Source: Prescottella equi | Lineage (GTDB): Bacteria; Actinomycetota; Actinomycetes; Mycobacteriales; Mycobacteriaceae | DNA: 64,000 nucleotides | Direction: 5' to 3' | NCBI RefSeq assembly: GCF_020171745.1 | Contig: NZ_JAIVAH010000011.1 | Span: 62,001-126,000, forward strand | In this document: positions 8,381 through 17,862 of the stretch, piece by piece | How the letters are laid out: the number at the start of each line of letters is the position of its first letter | Numbering within the stretch: position 1 is the first letter of the stretch | Translations under genes and position numbers: made by a program | Notes under the pieces: generated by a model | Databases searched by the model: none | Told to the model about the DNA's origin: nothing | What the model saw: only the letters and a program-made list of their open reading frames with translations

Positions 8381-8809
8381 GTGCACCGCACACCGGCACC
8401 GACGGCGCTTCGTCGCCTCGCCTCGCCCGCGGCCGTCGCGGCGGCCGCGGTCACGGTCTGCGGGGTCGTGGTGTGGGCCGATCCCACCACACCCGGCGGA
8501 CTCGTCCCGGTCTGCCCGACCAAGGCGCTCCTGGGGATCGACTGTCCACTCTGCGGCGGTTCGCGGATGCTGTACTCGCTGCTGCACCTCGACGTTCCGG
8601 GAGCGCTGCGCTACAACGCCGTCGGTGTCGTGGCACTCGTGCTCGTCGTCGCGTCTTACCTCACGTGGACGTGGGGACGACTGCGAGGACGCCGCATTCC
8701 GGAGTGGCACCAGCGCCGATGGGCACCGGCAGTCGCACTCGCGGTCACGCTCGTGTGGTTCGGCATCCGTAACATTCCGTTCGCGCCCTTCACATCCCTG
8801 CGAGTTTGA
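8381..8809 (+). CDS. DUF2752 membrane protein
   Basis: A 142-residue protein with about three membrane segments. The DUF2752 hallmark is present: a CP..A..GIDCPLCGGSR stretch (cysteines on both sides of a GID turn), followed by a helix with R and N (GALRYNAVGV). No function is established for the family. GTG start at 8381; no strong ribosome site. It lies 33 bases after the small LuxR gene on the same strand. Confidence 0.8.
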   Translation: MHRTPAPTALRRLASPAAVAAAAVTVCGVVVWADPTTPGGLVPVCPTKALLGIDCPLCGGSRMLYSLLHLDVPGALRYNAVGVVALVLVVASYLTWTWGRLRGRRIPEWHQRRWAPAVALAVTLVWFGIRNIPFAPFTSLRV

Positions 8810-8930
8810 ATTCCTCGACATCGGTGGTGTCGTCCGTTCGGACGACCCCGAACGGCTCCCGACCGGCAAACGGGGCGAGTAGTCTGATTCGTTCCCGCTC
8901 GCACTCCCATTCGCCACGAAGGGCCACTCG

Positions 8931-9686
8931 GTGACCGATCCGCACTCCCCGCCCCCGCCGTATCCGTACGACGGGACGTATCCGGCACAGCGGGCGCCGT
9001 ATGGCCCGCCCCGGCCGACCAACACGCTCGCGGTCCTCGCCCTCGTGTTCGGAATACTCGGCGGAATTCTCGCGATTCCGTTCGGCCACATCGCTCGCAG
9101 TCAGATCCGGAAGACCGGCGAAGAGGGCAGCGGGCTCGCGCTGGCCGGACTCATCCTCGGCTACATCTGGCTCGTCGCGTGGCTCCTCGCGGTGGCCGTC
9201 TTCGGGCTGTTCGTCTCGTGGATCAGCACCGCCACGGACGACCTTCCCCGCCAGTACGCCGACTACAACTACTCGGCGCCGACAACCCGAACCTACGCAT
9301 CCGCAACTCCGACAACACGATCCGTCCCGACCACCGCGCCCCGCACGTCGACGCTTTCCGCGTCCACCGTGTCGGGTGCCGACGGGCAGGGATTCCTTCC
9401 GGGCACCGGTCCGCGATGCAATTCGACCAATCCCGCTGTCGCGATAGGTCGGACGGCGAAGTCGCAGGTCGTCGTGTGCCAGACGGGCGCCGGCCGCTAC
9501 TACTACAAGGGACTGCGCACCAGCGACGGATCCACGATCGAAATCGACGACCCGACGCCGACCGGCGCCGGCTTCGTCGCGCTCAACGGCAAGGTCCGCT
9601 ACACGATCGACCCGAACTCCCTCGTCATCACCGAGGGCACCGGCGTCCTGGCAGACGAGCCGATGCTCGCGTTCTGGAGCAAGTGA
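8931..9686 (+). CDS. DUF4190 domain membrane protein with proline-rich N-terminus
   Basis: The 251-residue product has a short Pro/Tyr-rich cytoplasmic head (residues 1-28) and the two-helix DUF4190 unit (about 31-100) with its conserved loop GHIARSQIRKTGEEGSGLA between the helices. A Ser/Thr-rich external linker and a compact C-terminal domain (about 150-251) follow. DUF4190 proteins are common actinobacterial envelope proteins of unknown function. A GTG start is used. It is 36 bases upstream of the beta-propeller gene and probably co-transcribed with it. Confidence 0.75.
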   Translation: MTDPHSPPPPYPYDGTYPAQRAPYGPPRPTNTLAVLALVFGILGGILAIPFGHIARSQIRKTGEEGSGLALAGLILGYIWLVAWLLAVAVFGLFVSWISTATDDLPRQYADYNYSAPTTRTYASATPTTRSVPTTAPRTSTLSASTVSGADGQGFLPGTGPRCNSTNPAVAIGRTAKSQVVVCQTGAGRYYYKGLRTSDGSTIEIDDPTPTGAGFVALNGKVRYTIDPNSLVITEGTGVLADEPMLAFWSK

Positions 9687-9722
9687 CCCGCACCCGCACG
9701 ACCGACCCGACGGAGGCAGTCC

Positions 9723-12185
9723 ATGACCCGTGACGATCCGCGAAACGACACGTCGCCTGCGCCGCCCTCGTCGGGGATGCCGTTCGGACCTGCGGCTCCG
9801 GGCGTGCCTCCCGGCGCGCCCGTGTACCCGCCTCGTGCCGGAAGTTATCCGCCTCCGTACCCGCAGTCACCACCCCCGCCCCCGAACTACCTGCCGCCCC
9901 CACAGTTCGCGGTGCCACCACCACGTCGGCGACGCGGTCCGATCCTGGTCGCCGTGGCCGCGGCCGCCCTCGTCGTCGCCCTCGTCGCCGGTGGAACGTA
10001 CTGGGTCCTCACGAGGGACGGCGATACCCCCGAGCCGGTCGCGAAAGGCATGCTGCGCTATACCTTCCCGACACAGCCGACGCGTTCCTGGAGCATCTCA
10101 CCGACCGACGTCGGGGGTGTTCCCGGAGACGCGTTCTTCACACCGGTGTCGGGATCGGTCCAGTACTACGGCGCTGGGTTCGTCGACGTCGGGGACACGC
10201 TCGTCACCATGCGCGGACCGGTCCGGGCGAGGTCGGGGATGTCGTCCGGCGGGGATACCGCGATGATCGGCCTCGACTCCGAGTCGGGTGCAGTCCGCTG
10301 GACCCGACCGATGTCGGCACAATCGAGTTGCGACGATGCTCCTGTCGACGGCGTACTACCGTGTGTGATTCGCGGCGAACCGGGGGAGAATGCGCGTGTC
10401 GAATTCGTCGATCTCCGTTCCGGCGCCACCCGCAACGTCTTCGCGCCCGACTTCTCCGTCATCGACACGACGTCCGACGGGTCTACCGTGTTCGTAGCCG
10501 GATACGACGCGGCTCGCCGCTCGAGCGGCGGCGGATTCGTGCTGACCAGCGGATCGGCGACCGATCCGTCGAGTGCCTGGCAGGCCTGGCCAACGCTGCC
10601 GGAGTCGTGTACCTGGGGCGGCGGCGACCGACACTCGTTCGAGTTCCGACAGGGACGGCTGTTCTACAAGGCGTCACAGAACGCCTACGCCTTCGACGCG
10701 GCCACCGGAACGCTCCTCGGTGCCGGATCGTTCTGGGATTTCACCGGACTCGGCGCTGATCGATTCGCCGGATCCGTCTGCAACTCGACCCCCGACGAAG
10801 CAGTCGTCGCTGCCCTGGACAGCGCCGGGTCCGTCGTCTTCGAACAGTCCGGTCGGCTCCGGGGTCCGCATCAGACGTTCACCACTCTGGCGAACGTGCC
10901 TGTGTTCATTGACGATTCCGTCTACATGCCCGGCGACGGCAGCAGACTGTGGACCGCGCGCCGTGACTTGGATACGGCGTCGATCGTCGGCGATCGGGTG
11001 CTCGCCTTGAAGGGCACGACGGTAACAGCGCTCGCCTTGGACGACGGTGAAGAACTATGGAGCATCACCACGACGCCATCGAGCGGCCGCAGCTTCGAGA
11101 CCACCGACGGCAGGGTCGTGGTGACACGGAGCGAGGGAAGCCTGGACGCGTACGACCTCCGCGACGGCAGCCTCGCTTGGACACTGCCTGGCGACGTCGA
11201 CCTCATCGGAGCCGGCGGCAACAATCTCGTTGCTGCGACCGGTGATTCACTCACCGCCTACGCTCCCACCGGAGGCCCCGCGACGGTGCCGGGCGCGATC
11301 GGGACGGTCGCCGATTCCACTTCCGGCGGCTCCGGCGACCTGGTCACCAAGTGCGGCAGCAGGCCGGAACTGGAGCCGGTCTCGTTCCGGACAGATGCCG
11401 GCGGCCTGATCGTGGAGATGCGCGTCCGGGCCACGTGTCCGGGCGGGGACATCCTGTCCACCGACGCGATGCGGGTGACGGTTCGGGACAACGGAAGTCC
11501 CGTGGCGTCGTCGACATTCGACTTCTCGGCAACGCCGCTGACGTTGCCGCCGACGAATGGGGGCGGCACCGACTACGCGACCGCGCGACTCCGCTACCCG
11601 CTGGGCTCGTTCTGGCGACTGCCGGGCACGCTCGGTGACGGCAGGGGAGGTGTGAGCGGCAGCGGCGGCGGGGACATCCTCGTGGACTGCGAAGACGAGG
11701 GCACGTCGTCCGGTCCCACCACCGCGTCGGCCCCGTCCGGCACGTCGTCGCCGCTCACCTTCGAGGCGTCCACGACCGCGGCCGTCGGGGTCGATGCGGA
11801 ACGGGCGAGCCGGGACGCGCTGCGGGAGCAGGCCGATGCCGACGCCCCCTTCGTGCGGTCGGATCTCGCGGACCGCTGGGTGCCGCTGCTCAGTTCGAAG
11901 CAGCCGGGCCTGGTGGCCGACGGTCTCACGTGGAACAACGCGGAGATCCTGCGTGAGCATCTGGACCTGCGCCTGCGCTACCCGGAGGTGCGACTGATGT
12001 GGAGCGGCGACTGGAGCACCTTCACCGAGCGGGACTGGTGGGTGACCGCAGCCGGTGTCACGTTCCCGACGCCGGAGGGCGCCAACGCGTGGTGCGACTC
12101 GAAGGGGTTCGCGACCGAGCACTGCTTCGCGAAGCTGGTGAGCACCACCCACGGGGTGGACGGGAGCACGCGCTATCGCAAGTAG
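9723..12185 (+). CDS. Membrane-anchored PQQ-like beta-propeller protein with a conserved C-terminal domain
   Basis: An 820-residue protein. Residues 1-70 are Pro-rich and cytoplasmic; one membrane segment lies at about 74-96. A long external part carries PQQ/BamB-like propeller strands (GLDSESGAVRWTRPM, ALDDGEELWSITT, YDLRDGSLAWTLPG). After a low-complexity linker, residues about 700-820 form a separate domain with LSSKQPGL, LRLRYPEVRLMWSGDWSTF and WCDSKGF..EHCFAKLV. I recall this domain at the C-terminus of membrane Ser/Thr kinases and similar proteins of actinobacteria. Function is not known. AGG-rich ribosome site before the ATG. Its tail overlaps the convergent gene by 13 bp. Confidence 0.75.
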   Translation: MTRDDPRNDTSPAPPSSGMPFGPAAPGVPPGAPVYPPRAGSYPPPYPQSPPPPPNYLPPPQFAVPPPRRRRGPILVAVAAAALVVALVAGGTYWVLTRDGDTPEPVAKGMLRYTFPTQPTRSWSISPTDVGGVPGDAFFTPVSGSVQYYGAGFVDVGDTLVTMRGPVRARSGMSSGGDTAMIGLDSESGAVRWTRPMSAQSSCDDAPVDGVLPCVIRGEPGENARVEFVDLRSGATRNVFAPDFSVIDTTSDGSTVFVAGYDAARRSSGGGFVLTSGSATDPSSAWQAWPTLPESCTWGGGDRHSFEFRQGRLFYKASQNAYAFDAATGTLLGAGSFWDFTGLGADRFAGSVCNSTPDEAVVAALDSAGSVVFEQSGRLRGPHQTFTTLANVPVFIDDSVYMPGDGSRLWTARRDLDTASIVGDRVLALKGTTVTALALDDGEELWSITTTPSSGRSFETTDGRVVVTRSEGSLDAYDLRDGSLAWTLPGDVDLIGAGGNNLVAATGDSLTAYAPTGGPATVPGAIGTVADSTSGGSGDLVTKCGSRPELEPVSFRTDAGGLIVEMRVRATCPGGDILSTDAMRVTVRDNGSPVASSTFDFSATPLTLPPTNGGGTDYATARLRYPLGSFWRLPGTLGDGRGGVSGSGGGDILVDCEDEGTSSGPTTASAPSGTSSPLTFEASTTAAVGVDAERASRDALREQADADAPFVRSDLADRWVPLLSSKQPGLVADGLTWNNAEILREHLDLRLRYPEVRLMWSGDWSTFTERDWWVTAAGVTFPTPEGANAWCDSKGFATEHCFAKLVSTTHGVDGSTRYRK

Positions 12186-13783
12186 GCCGGTTCTTCGTCG
12201 GCCCGCACCGGCGGCACCTTCGGCCGCAGCCACGCCGGCAGCCACCGCGGGGGCGCGTCCTCGGCCTGGTCGAGGACGCCTCCCGCGGGGTCGTCGATGA
12301 ACCCGAACCGCACGAGGTCCTCGGTCGGCCGGTAGATCTGTCGTAGGACCAGCACGCACAGGGCGACGACGGCCAGGTCGCGCACGACGACGGCGCCGGT
12401 GAACCACTCCTCGGGCAGTCCCTTGTTGGAGACGCCGAGGTAGTACATCATCCGCGGCACCCACACGAGCGCGTCGATCGTCATCCAGGCCAGCAGGATC
12501 CGGCGGTGCGGCAGGGCGAGCACGGCGAGCGGCACCAGCCACAGCGAGTACTGCGGGCTCCATACCTTGTTGGTGAGCAGGAATCCGGCGACGAGCAGGA
12601 AGCACAGTTGCGCCACGCGCGGCCGACGCGGCGCGGTGAGCGCGACGTACCCGATGCCGACACAGACCGCGACGAACAGCAGCAGCGTCACGGCGTTCAG
12701 CACGGACGGTGATTCACCCGGCGCGAGCGGGCCGTCGAATCCGGTCCATCCGGTGAACGAGGCGATGACGTTGTAGATCGAGTCGGGGTCCGCGCCGCGT
12801 TCGGAGTTGAGCCGGAAGAATTCGGCCCACCCGCGTGGGAACAGCAGCGCGATCGGCAGATTCACCACCAGCCAGGCCGCCGCGGCCGCGAGCGTCGCCC
12901 GCGTCCAGTCGCGGATCTGCCCGGACCGCAGGCACAGCACCAGCAGCGGACCGAGCAGCATCAGCGGGAACAGCTTGGCGGCGCCGCCCAAGCCGAGCAG
13001 GATGCCCGCGAGCACCGGGCGTTTGCGCGCCCACGCCAGCAGGCCACCCATCGCGAACGCCGTCGCGAGCGGGTCGAAGTTGGTGAACGCGTGCACGATC
13101 ACCAGCGGTGAACACGCGACGAGGGCGGCGTCCCACACCCGTCTGCCGGCCAGCAGGGCACTCGCCCACACCGTCACCAGCCATGCCATCGCCAGACCGA
13201 ACGCGACGACGTTGAAGTAGATCGCGACCTGCAGGCCGCCGGGCAGCCAGGGCGTCGCGTCCCACGCCTTCGCGACCACCATCGAGCCGTACTGGTACAG
13301 CCCCGACAGCACCGGGTACTCCATGTACCGCTGCTGGATCGAGCCGTCGGATCTCGGCTCCTCCCACCACTTCTTGTAGGGGAAGGCGCCCTCGTCGAGG
13401 TGCTCGGCGCCGTACAGCGGGACGGTGTCGGAGTAACACATCGCGACGTACTGACGGTTGCCGCTCCAGTCCAGGCCGAGGACGCCGTTCTCGCCCACGG
13501 GGGCCTGCTGGATGCAACCCGCCTTGGTGAACCAGCCGAGGCTGAGGAAGACGACGGCCAGCAACAGGATCACCCGCATCGGGGTGAAGAAGCGGGTCCG
13601 TCCGATCAGCGCGTGCCGGCCCACCGGCCCGCCGATCGTCGCCGCCAACTTCGACGTCAGCGGATCCGTATGACCGGGAACGTCCCGCCAGTCGGCGGAA
13701 CGACGATCGGCGGCGAGTGGTGCCGGAGACACCAACTCGCCGCCGATCCTGTCCTCGGTGCTGCCCGCGGTAATGTCGGCCAC
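12173..13783 (-). CDS. GT87-type membrane glycosyltransferase, Rv0051 homologue
   Basis: The 536-residue multi-pass protein matches M. tuberculosis Rv0051 in sequence as I recall it (GGPVGRHALIGRTR, CYSDTVPLYGAE, RYMEYPVLSGLYQY, FTNFDPLATAFA, LLTNKVWSPQYSLWLVPLAVLALPHRR) and in position next to ponA1. It is of the GT-C/GT87 type that uses polyprenol-phosphate sugars for envelope glycans; donor and acceptor are not established. It follows ponA after 23 bases on the same strand, so it is probably in the DUF5318-ponA operon. It is a paralogue of the protein at 2793-4172. Confidence 0.9.
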   Translation of the reverse strand: MADITAGSTEDRIGGELVSPAPLAADRRSADWRDVPGHTDPLTSKLAATIGGPVGRHALIGRTRFFTPMRVILLLAVVFLSLGWFTKAGCIQQAPVGENGVLGLDWSGNRQYVAMCYSDTVPLYGAEHLDEGAFPYKKWWEEPRSDGSIQQRYMEYPVLSGLYQYGSMVVAKAWDATPWLPGGLQVAIYFNVVAFGLAMAWLVTVWASALLAGRRVWDAALVACSPLVIVHAFTNFDPLATAFAMGGLLAWARKRPVLAGILLGLGGAAKLFPLMLLGPLLVLCLRSGQIRDWTRATLAAAAAWLVVNLPIALLFPRGWAEFFRLNSERGADPDSIYNVIASFTGWTGFDGPLAPGESPSVLNAVTLLLFVAVCVGIGYVALTAPRRPRVAQLCFLLVAGFLLTNKVWSPQYSLWLVPLAVLALPHRRILLAWMTIDALVWVPRMMYYLGVSNKGLPEEWFTGAVVVRDLAVVALCVLVLRQIYRPTEDLVRFGFIDDPAGGVLDQAEDAPPRWLPAWLRPKVPPVRADEEPAYLR

Positions 13784-13806
13784 TCCGCGAGGCTACCGGG
13801 AATCCG

Positions 13807-16344
13807 CTATCCGGCGGGTACCGGCTGCGGCGCGGGCCGCTGCTGCCCCTGCGGAGCGTTTCCACCGGCGGCCGGCGGCTGCTCCTCCTCCGACGACGGC
13901 GCGTCCGGGGACTGCGTCGGCGACGATTCGGTGGACTGTCCCGGCTTGATGCCCGGGATCGGGATCGTCACACCGGGCAGGATCTCCACGTTGCTCGTGG
14001 TGATCTCGAGCGGCGGGCGCGTCGTCGTGGTCTCCGACGTGCTCGACGGGGCCTCGGTGGTCGTCTTCGGCGCTGCCGGGGCCGAGTACGCGGGCACACC
14101 CGCGACACCGGCGATCGGCTTCGGCGTCGGGAACTTCTCGACGTCGGTGCCCTTGAGCGCGCCGTCCATCGTGGCCTTCCAGATGTCCGACGGCAGACCC
14201 GAGCCGTAGATCATGCCGCCGTAGCTGTTCTCGAGCGGCAGACCCTGCTCGGTACCGACCCACACCGCAGTCGACAGCGACGGGGTGTAGCCGACCATCC
14301 AGGCGTCCTTGTTGGAGCCGGTGTCGCCGAGCTGCGCGGTGCCGGTCTTCGACGCCGACGGGCGTCCACCCGCGAGGCCGTGGCCGCGCGAGTACGCGGC
14401 GATCGGCGTCATCGCGGCGGTGGTGTTGTCGGCGACGGCCTCGTCGATGCGGTCCTCACCGACCGGGGTGCCACGGTCGAGCAGGACGGTGCCGTCGGCG
14501 GTGACGACCTTCTGCACGAAGTACGGCTGGTGGTACGTGCCCGATGCGGCCAGCGTGGCGTACGCGGACGCCATGTCGAGCGGCCGCGACTGGTACTGGC
14601 CCAGCACGATGCCGTTGTTGGGCCCGACACCGCCCGGCTCGGTGAGCGAGGGGCCCACACCCGGGATGTCCTCGGGGATGCCGGCCTTGTGGGCCATGTC
14701 GGCGATGGACTGCGGGCCGTCGTCGATAGACAGCATCTGGCGGTAGAAGCTCGTGTTGAGCGACCGCTTGAGCGCCTCGGCGATGGTGCACGTGCCGCAG
14801 GACTCGCCCTCGACGTTGCCGATCGAGATGCCGTTGATCGTGAGCGGGCCGCTGTCGTACATCTGCGAGAGCGGGACACCCTGGTCGAGTGCGGCCGCGA
14901 GGCCGAACACCTTGAACGACGAACCGGTCTGGAGACCGGCCTGCGCGAAGTCGTAGCCGGTGCCGTCCTGGCCGCCGTAGTAGGCGCGGACCGCGCCGCT
15001 GCGCGGATCGACCGACACGACGGCGGTCCGCAGCTCGGACGGCTCACCGTCCATGTAGGTCTCGACGGCGTCCAGCGCCGCCTGCTGCGCCTGCGGATCG
15101 ATCGTCGTGGTGATCTGCAGACCCTCGGTGTTGAGGTCCTGCTCGCTGATCCCCGACGCCGACAACTCCTGCAGCACCTGCTGCTTGATGAGGCCCTCGG
15201 GGCCGCCGCCGCCGGCGCCGTTGTCGACCTCGGCGGACGGAATGACCTGCGGGAACTGCGCCGCCGCGCGATCGGCCGAGTTGAGCGTGCCGCTGCCGAC
15301 CATGCCGTCGAGGACGTAGTTCCAGCGCGTCTGCGCGCCGGTCGGGTTGAACTCCGGATCGAGACCCGACGGCTGCTGGATCACTGCTGCCAGCACGGCG
15401 CCCTCGGAGACGGTCAGTTCCTCGACCGGCTTGCCGAAGTACGCCTGCGAGGCGGCTGCGATGCCGTACGCGCCGCGACCGAAGTAGATGGTGTTCAGGT
15501 AGGCGGCCAGGATCTCGTCCTTGGACCACTGCTTGGCCATCTTCGAGGAGATGACCAATTCCTTCATCTTGCGGGTGAGCGAACGCTCCGAACCGACCAG
15601 TGCGTTCTTGACGTACTGCTGCGTGATCGTGGATCCGCCGCCGGCGCTGTCGCGGCCGAGCACGTTGTCACGGGCGGCGCGCGCGAAGCCCGTCACCGAG
15701 AAGCCCGGGTTCGAGTAGAAGTCACGGTCCTCGGCCGCGAGCACGGCGTTGCGCACATGCACCGGGATCTGGTCGATCGTGACCTCGGTGCGGTTGCCCT
15801 CGGGCGGCACGACACGGGTGATCTCGGTGGTGCCGTCCGACGCGAGAATCGTCGCGACCTGGTTGGTCTTCATGTCACCGGGACGCGGGACGTCCGCGAA
15901 GATGTACGCGACCATGAAGCCGAGGATCGGCACGATCAGGCCGACGGCCACCACCGCGGCGGTGACGCGGCGGGCGATCTTCCACTTGCTCGACTTGGTC
16001 TTCTTCGGCCCCTTCGGCGGCTGACCGCCGGAACCCCCACCCGACTTGCGGGCGGTCGGCGGCGGGCCGGCCGGCGGGCGTCCGCCGGGTCCGCGGCCAC
16101 CACCACCGCCCTGGGCCGGACGCGGACCGCCCTGCGGAGGACGACCACCCTGCGGGGGGCGTCCGCCCTGCGGCTGCCGCGGTGCTGCGGGACGACCACC
16201 CGGCGGCGGGCCGGGGTTGCGGCGCGGCGCGGGGCCACCCACAGGTCGGCCGGGCTGCTGCCCGGCCGGTCGTCCACTCTGCTGCGGGCCGTTGGGACGT
16301 TTAGGTCCGTTGGCTCGACCCTGAGGGTTGTTGGGGGAACTCAC
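13807..16344 (-). CDS. ponA1: Class A penicillin-binding protein PonA1 (GT51 transglycosylase and transpeptidase)
   Basis: The 845-residue bifunctional enzyme polymerises lipid II and cross-links peptidoglycan on the outer face of the membrane. A Pro/Gly/Arg-rich cytoplasmic head (1-115) precedes one membrane helix (about 126-149). The GT51 domain shows EDRDFYSNPGFS with catalytic Glu205 and GGSTITQQYVKN (237-247). The transpeptidase domain has SSFK with nucleophile Ser475, SLN (528-530) and KTG (666-668). A Ser/Thr/Pro-rich tail contains the motif EILPGVTIPIPG. Synteny with DUF5318 and the Rv0051 homologue identifies it as the ponA1 orthologue. Two more PBPs of the same type are in this window. 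Confidence 0.95.
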   Translation of the reverse strand: MSSPNNPQGRANGPKRPNGPQQSGRPAGQQPGRPVGGPAPRRNPGPPPGGRPAAPRQPQGGRPPQGGRPPQGGPRPAQGGGGGRGPGGRPPAGPPPTARKSGGGSGGQPPKGPKKTKSSKWKIARRVTAAVVAVGLIVPILGFMVAYIFADVPRPGDMKTNQVATILASDGTTEITRVVPPEGNRTEVTIDQIPVHVRNAVLAAEDRDFYSNPGFSVTGFARAARDNVLGRDSAGGGSTITQQYVKNALVGSERSLTRKMKELVISSKMAKQWSKDEILAAYLNTIYFGRGAYGIAAASQAYFGKPVEELTVSEGAVLAAVIQQPSGLDPEFNPTGAQTRWNYVLDGMVGSGTLNSADRAAAQFPQVIPSAEVDNGAGGGGPEGLIKQQVLQELSASGISEQDLNTEGLQITTTIDPQAQQAALDAVETYMDGEPSELRTAVVSVDPRSGAVRAYYGGQDGTGYDFAQAGLQTGSSFKVFGLAAALDQGVPLSQMYDSGPLTINGISIGNVEGESCGTCTIAEALKRSLNTSFYRQMLSIDDGPQSIADMAHKAGIPEDIPGVGPSLTEPGGVGPNNGIVLGQYQSRPLDMASAYATLAASGTYHQPYFVQKVVTADGTVLLDRGTPVGEDRIDEAVADNTTAAMTPIAAYSRGHGLAGGRPSASKTGTAQLGDTGSNKDAWMVGYTPSLSTAVWVGTEQGLPLENSYGGMIYGSGLPSDIWKATMDGALKGTDVEKFPTPKPIAGVAGVPAYSAPAAPKTTTEAPSSTSETTTTRPPLEITTSNVEILPGVTIPIPGIKPGQSTESSPTQSPDAPSSEEEQPPAAGGNAPQGQQRPAPQPVPAG

Positions 16345-16419
16345 GTACGAATCTCCAGTAATCGGGTGACTGTGGGCAGTCCTCGGTTGCGTCGGTCGGT
16401 GGGCACAGCTGTCGGGTCC

Positions 16420-16839
16420 CTACTCGCTCGCGGTGCGGCGACGCGGGGACGAAGACCTCCGCGGCCGCTTCGGTGCAGGCACCGCACCGAGAACGTAGGA
16501 CTGGACCAAGTGGTTCCAGCTGCATGTGCGGCACACCTCGACGACGTGAACCGAGAACTCCTCCTCGGTCGCGGCCAGACGAACCAGTTCCTCGGGTGTC
16601 CGTGCCGAGCCCGACACCGGACCCAGCTTGTCGCCGAACACCCAAGATACGAGGGTCAACTCTTCTTTACGACAGATCGGGCACATCACCTCGCTGCGCC
16701 GGCCGTGGAACTTGGCCGCACGCAGCAGGTACGGGCTCGCATCACAGACCGCGCTGACGCCGGTCCGCCCCGAGTAGACCTCGGACAGCAGGGACCGGCG
16801 CTGCAGCGCGTAGTCCACGACCTGCCGCTGTATCCGCAC
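16420..16839 (-). CDS. DUF5318 zinc-ribbon protein (Rv0049 homologue)
   Basis: A 139-residue cytoplasmic protein with two CxxC pairs (CPIC near residue 53, CRTC near 103) that can hold a zinc ion. The segments RQVVDYALQRRSLL, SPYLLRAAKFHGRR and LVSWVFGDKLGPVSGSAR match the conserved actinobacterial family DUF5318, seen next to ponA1 in mycobacteria. I place the start at the GTG at 16839, because the homologous part begins VRIQRQVVDY; longer open frame upstream looks non-coding. Function unknown. It lies 75 bases upstream of ponA1 on the same strand. Confidence 0.85.
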   Translation of the reverse strand: MRIQRQVVDYALQRRSLLSEVYSGRTGVSAVCDASPYLLRAAKFHGRRSEVMCPICRKEELTLVSWVFGDKLGPVSGSARTPEELVRLAATEEEFSVHVVEVCRTCSWNHLVQSYVLGAVPAPKRPRRSSSPRRRTASE

Positions 16840-16974
16840 GGAGACCAGAGTACGTGCGTCCACCGTCAGCGGGGTGGGGCGGGAGTGACCGCACGTGGGG
16901 ACGAACACAAGGTCTTGACATGGCCCGGCCGCTGGGAGTCGGGCGGCGCCGCTGGCCCGAGTCGGACCGTTACT

Positions 16975-16980
16975 TAGACT
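16975..16980 (+). promoter_or_regulatory. -10 element TAGACT of a leaderless promoter
   Basis: TAGACT ends 7 nt before the ATG at 16988, with no ribosome site between, so the transcript probably starts at the start codon. A TTGACA at 16915-16920 is too far away to be its -35. Confidence 0.5.
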
Positions 16981-16987
16981 CACGACC

Positions 16988-17860
16988 ATGGCTGCGCAGG
17001 CTTCCTCGAATACACGCGCGCGCGATATCGATCGCGTGCAGACCTGCGGATTGCTCGACGCCGGATACAGCGAGGGCCAGCTCGACGCCGGAGAGTACGA
17101 CGCCCGCACCGCCGCCGCGATGAAGGCGAAGACACTCGGCGAACTCGATGCGTTGGTGTCCGATCTGCAGATTCCGGCGCACCTTGCCGAGATGGCGATC
17201 CGGGAGGCCACGGTGTCCCCACGGAACCGCCGTGGCCCGGCGATCGCCGCGGCCGTCGTGGGAGTAGCCGTCGTGATCGGTCTCGTGGCCGTCGTCACAC
17301 GTAGCGACGACGGAATCCCGCAGACGGACTCCGTTCAAGAGGTCGCCGCCGCCGAACAACCGGCACCGGCACCGATTCCGGGCGAGCCCGACGCGATCGT
17401 GGTCGACCCGGTCGACACGACGACCGCCGACGGGATCGAGGTATTCCTCCAGCAGTTCCAGAACAAGTTCGGGGATCAGATCGTCGACGAGCTGTACCTG
17501 AAGCAGCGTTACGCCCGCTTCAGTCGGATGCTTCCCGAGCAGTCGCATCGCGTCCAGCGTTGGGAGTACTACCGTGGTTTCAACCCGAGCGGGTCACCAT
17601 GGTCTCGTACCACCGACGCGACGGTCGACCTCGCCACGATCCGGCTCGACGGGCTCCGGAACCTGATCCGGGACGCTCCGTCCGTGGTGGGACTGCCGGG
17701 CGGCCGGATCGACTACATCATCGTCCGCCCCGACCCGATCACCGACGAACCCGAGATCCTGATCTACGTCGAGGACCCCGGACTGTTCTCCGAACATCTC
17801 TACGCGACGTTCGACGGGGTTGTCACCAGCACCTCCGCCCCGTCACGTGCGGACGGCTGA
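16988..17860 (+). CDS. DUF1707 membrane protein, first copy (Rv0048c-type)
   Basis: A 290-residue single-pass protein. Residues about 8-62 form a DUF1707 (SHOCT-like) unit: RARDIDRVQTCGLLDAGYSEGQLD ... MKAKTLGELDALVSDLQIP. A membrane helix lies at about 83-103, then a Pro-rich linker and an external domain of about 170 residues beginning with KFGDQIVDELYLKQRYARFSRMLP. Position next to DUF5318/ponA and padR/ino1 matches Rv0048c. It is the first gene of a two-gene unit that is repeated immediately downstream (18578-20010). Function unknown. Confidence 0.8.
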   Translation: MAAQASSNTRARDIDRVQTCGLLDAGYSEGQLDAGEYDARTAAAMKAKTLGELDALVSDLQIPAHLAEMAIREATVSPRNRRGPAIAAAVVGVAVVIGLVAVVTRSDDGIPQTDSVQEVAAAEQPAPAPIPGEPDAIVVDPVDTTTADGIEVFLQQFQNKFGDQIVDELYLKQRYARFSRMLPEQSHRVQRWEYYRGFNPSGSPWSRTTDATVDLATIRLDGLRNLIRDAPSVVGLPGGRIDYIIVRPDPITDEPEILIYVEDPGLFSEHLYATFDGVVTSTSAPSRADG

Positions 17861-17862
17861 CC

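Noticed and set aside
14380-16977. 865-codon open frame antisense to ponA1
   Set aside because: Shadow of the GC-rich ponA1 gene: Arg/Gly/Val-rich composition, no motif; similar shadows occur opposite the other two PBPs (36863-39013 and 43601-45949).
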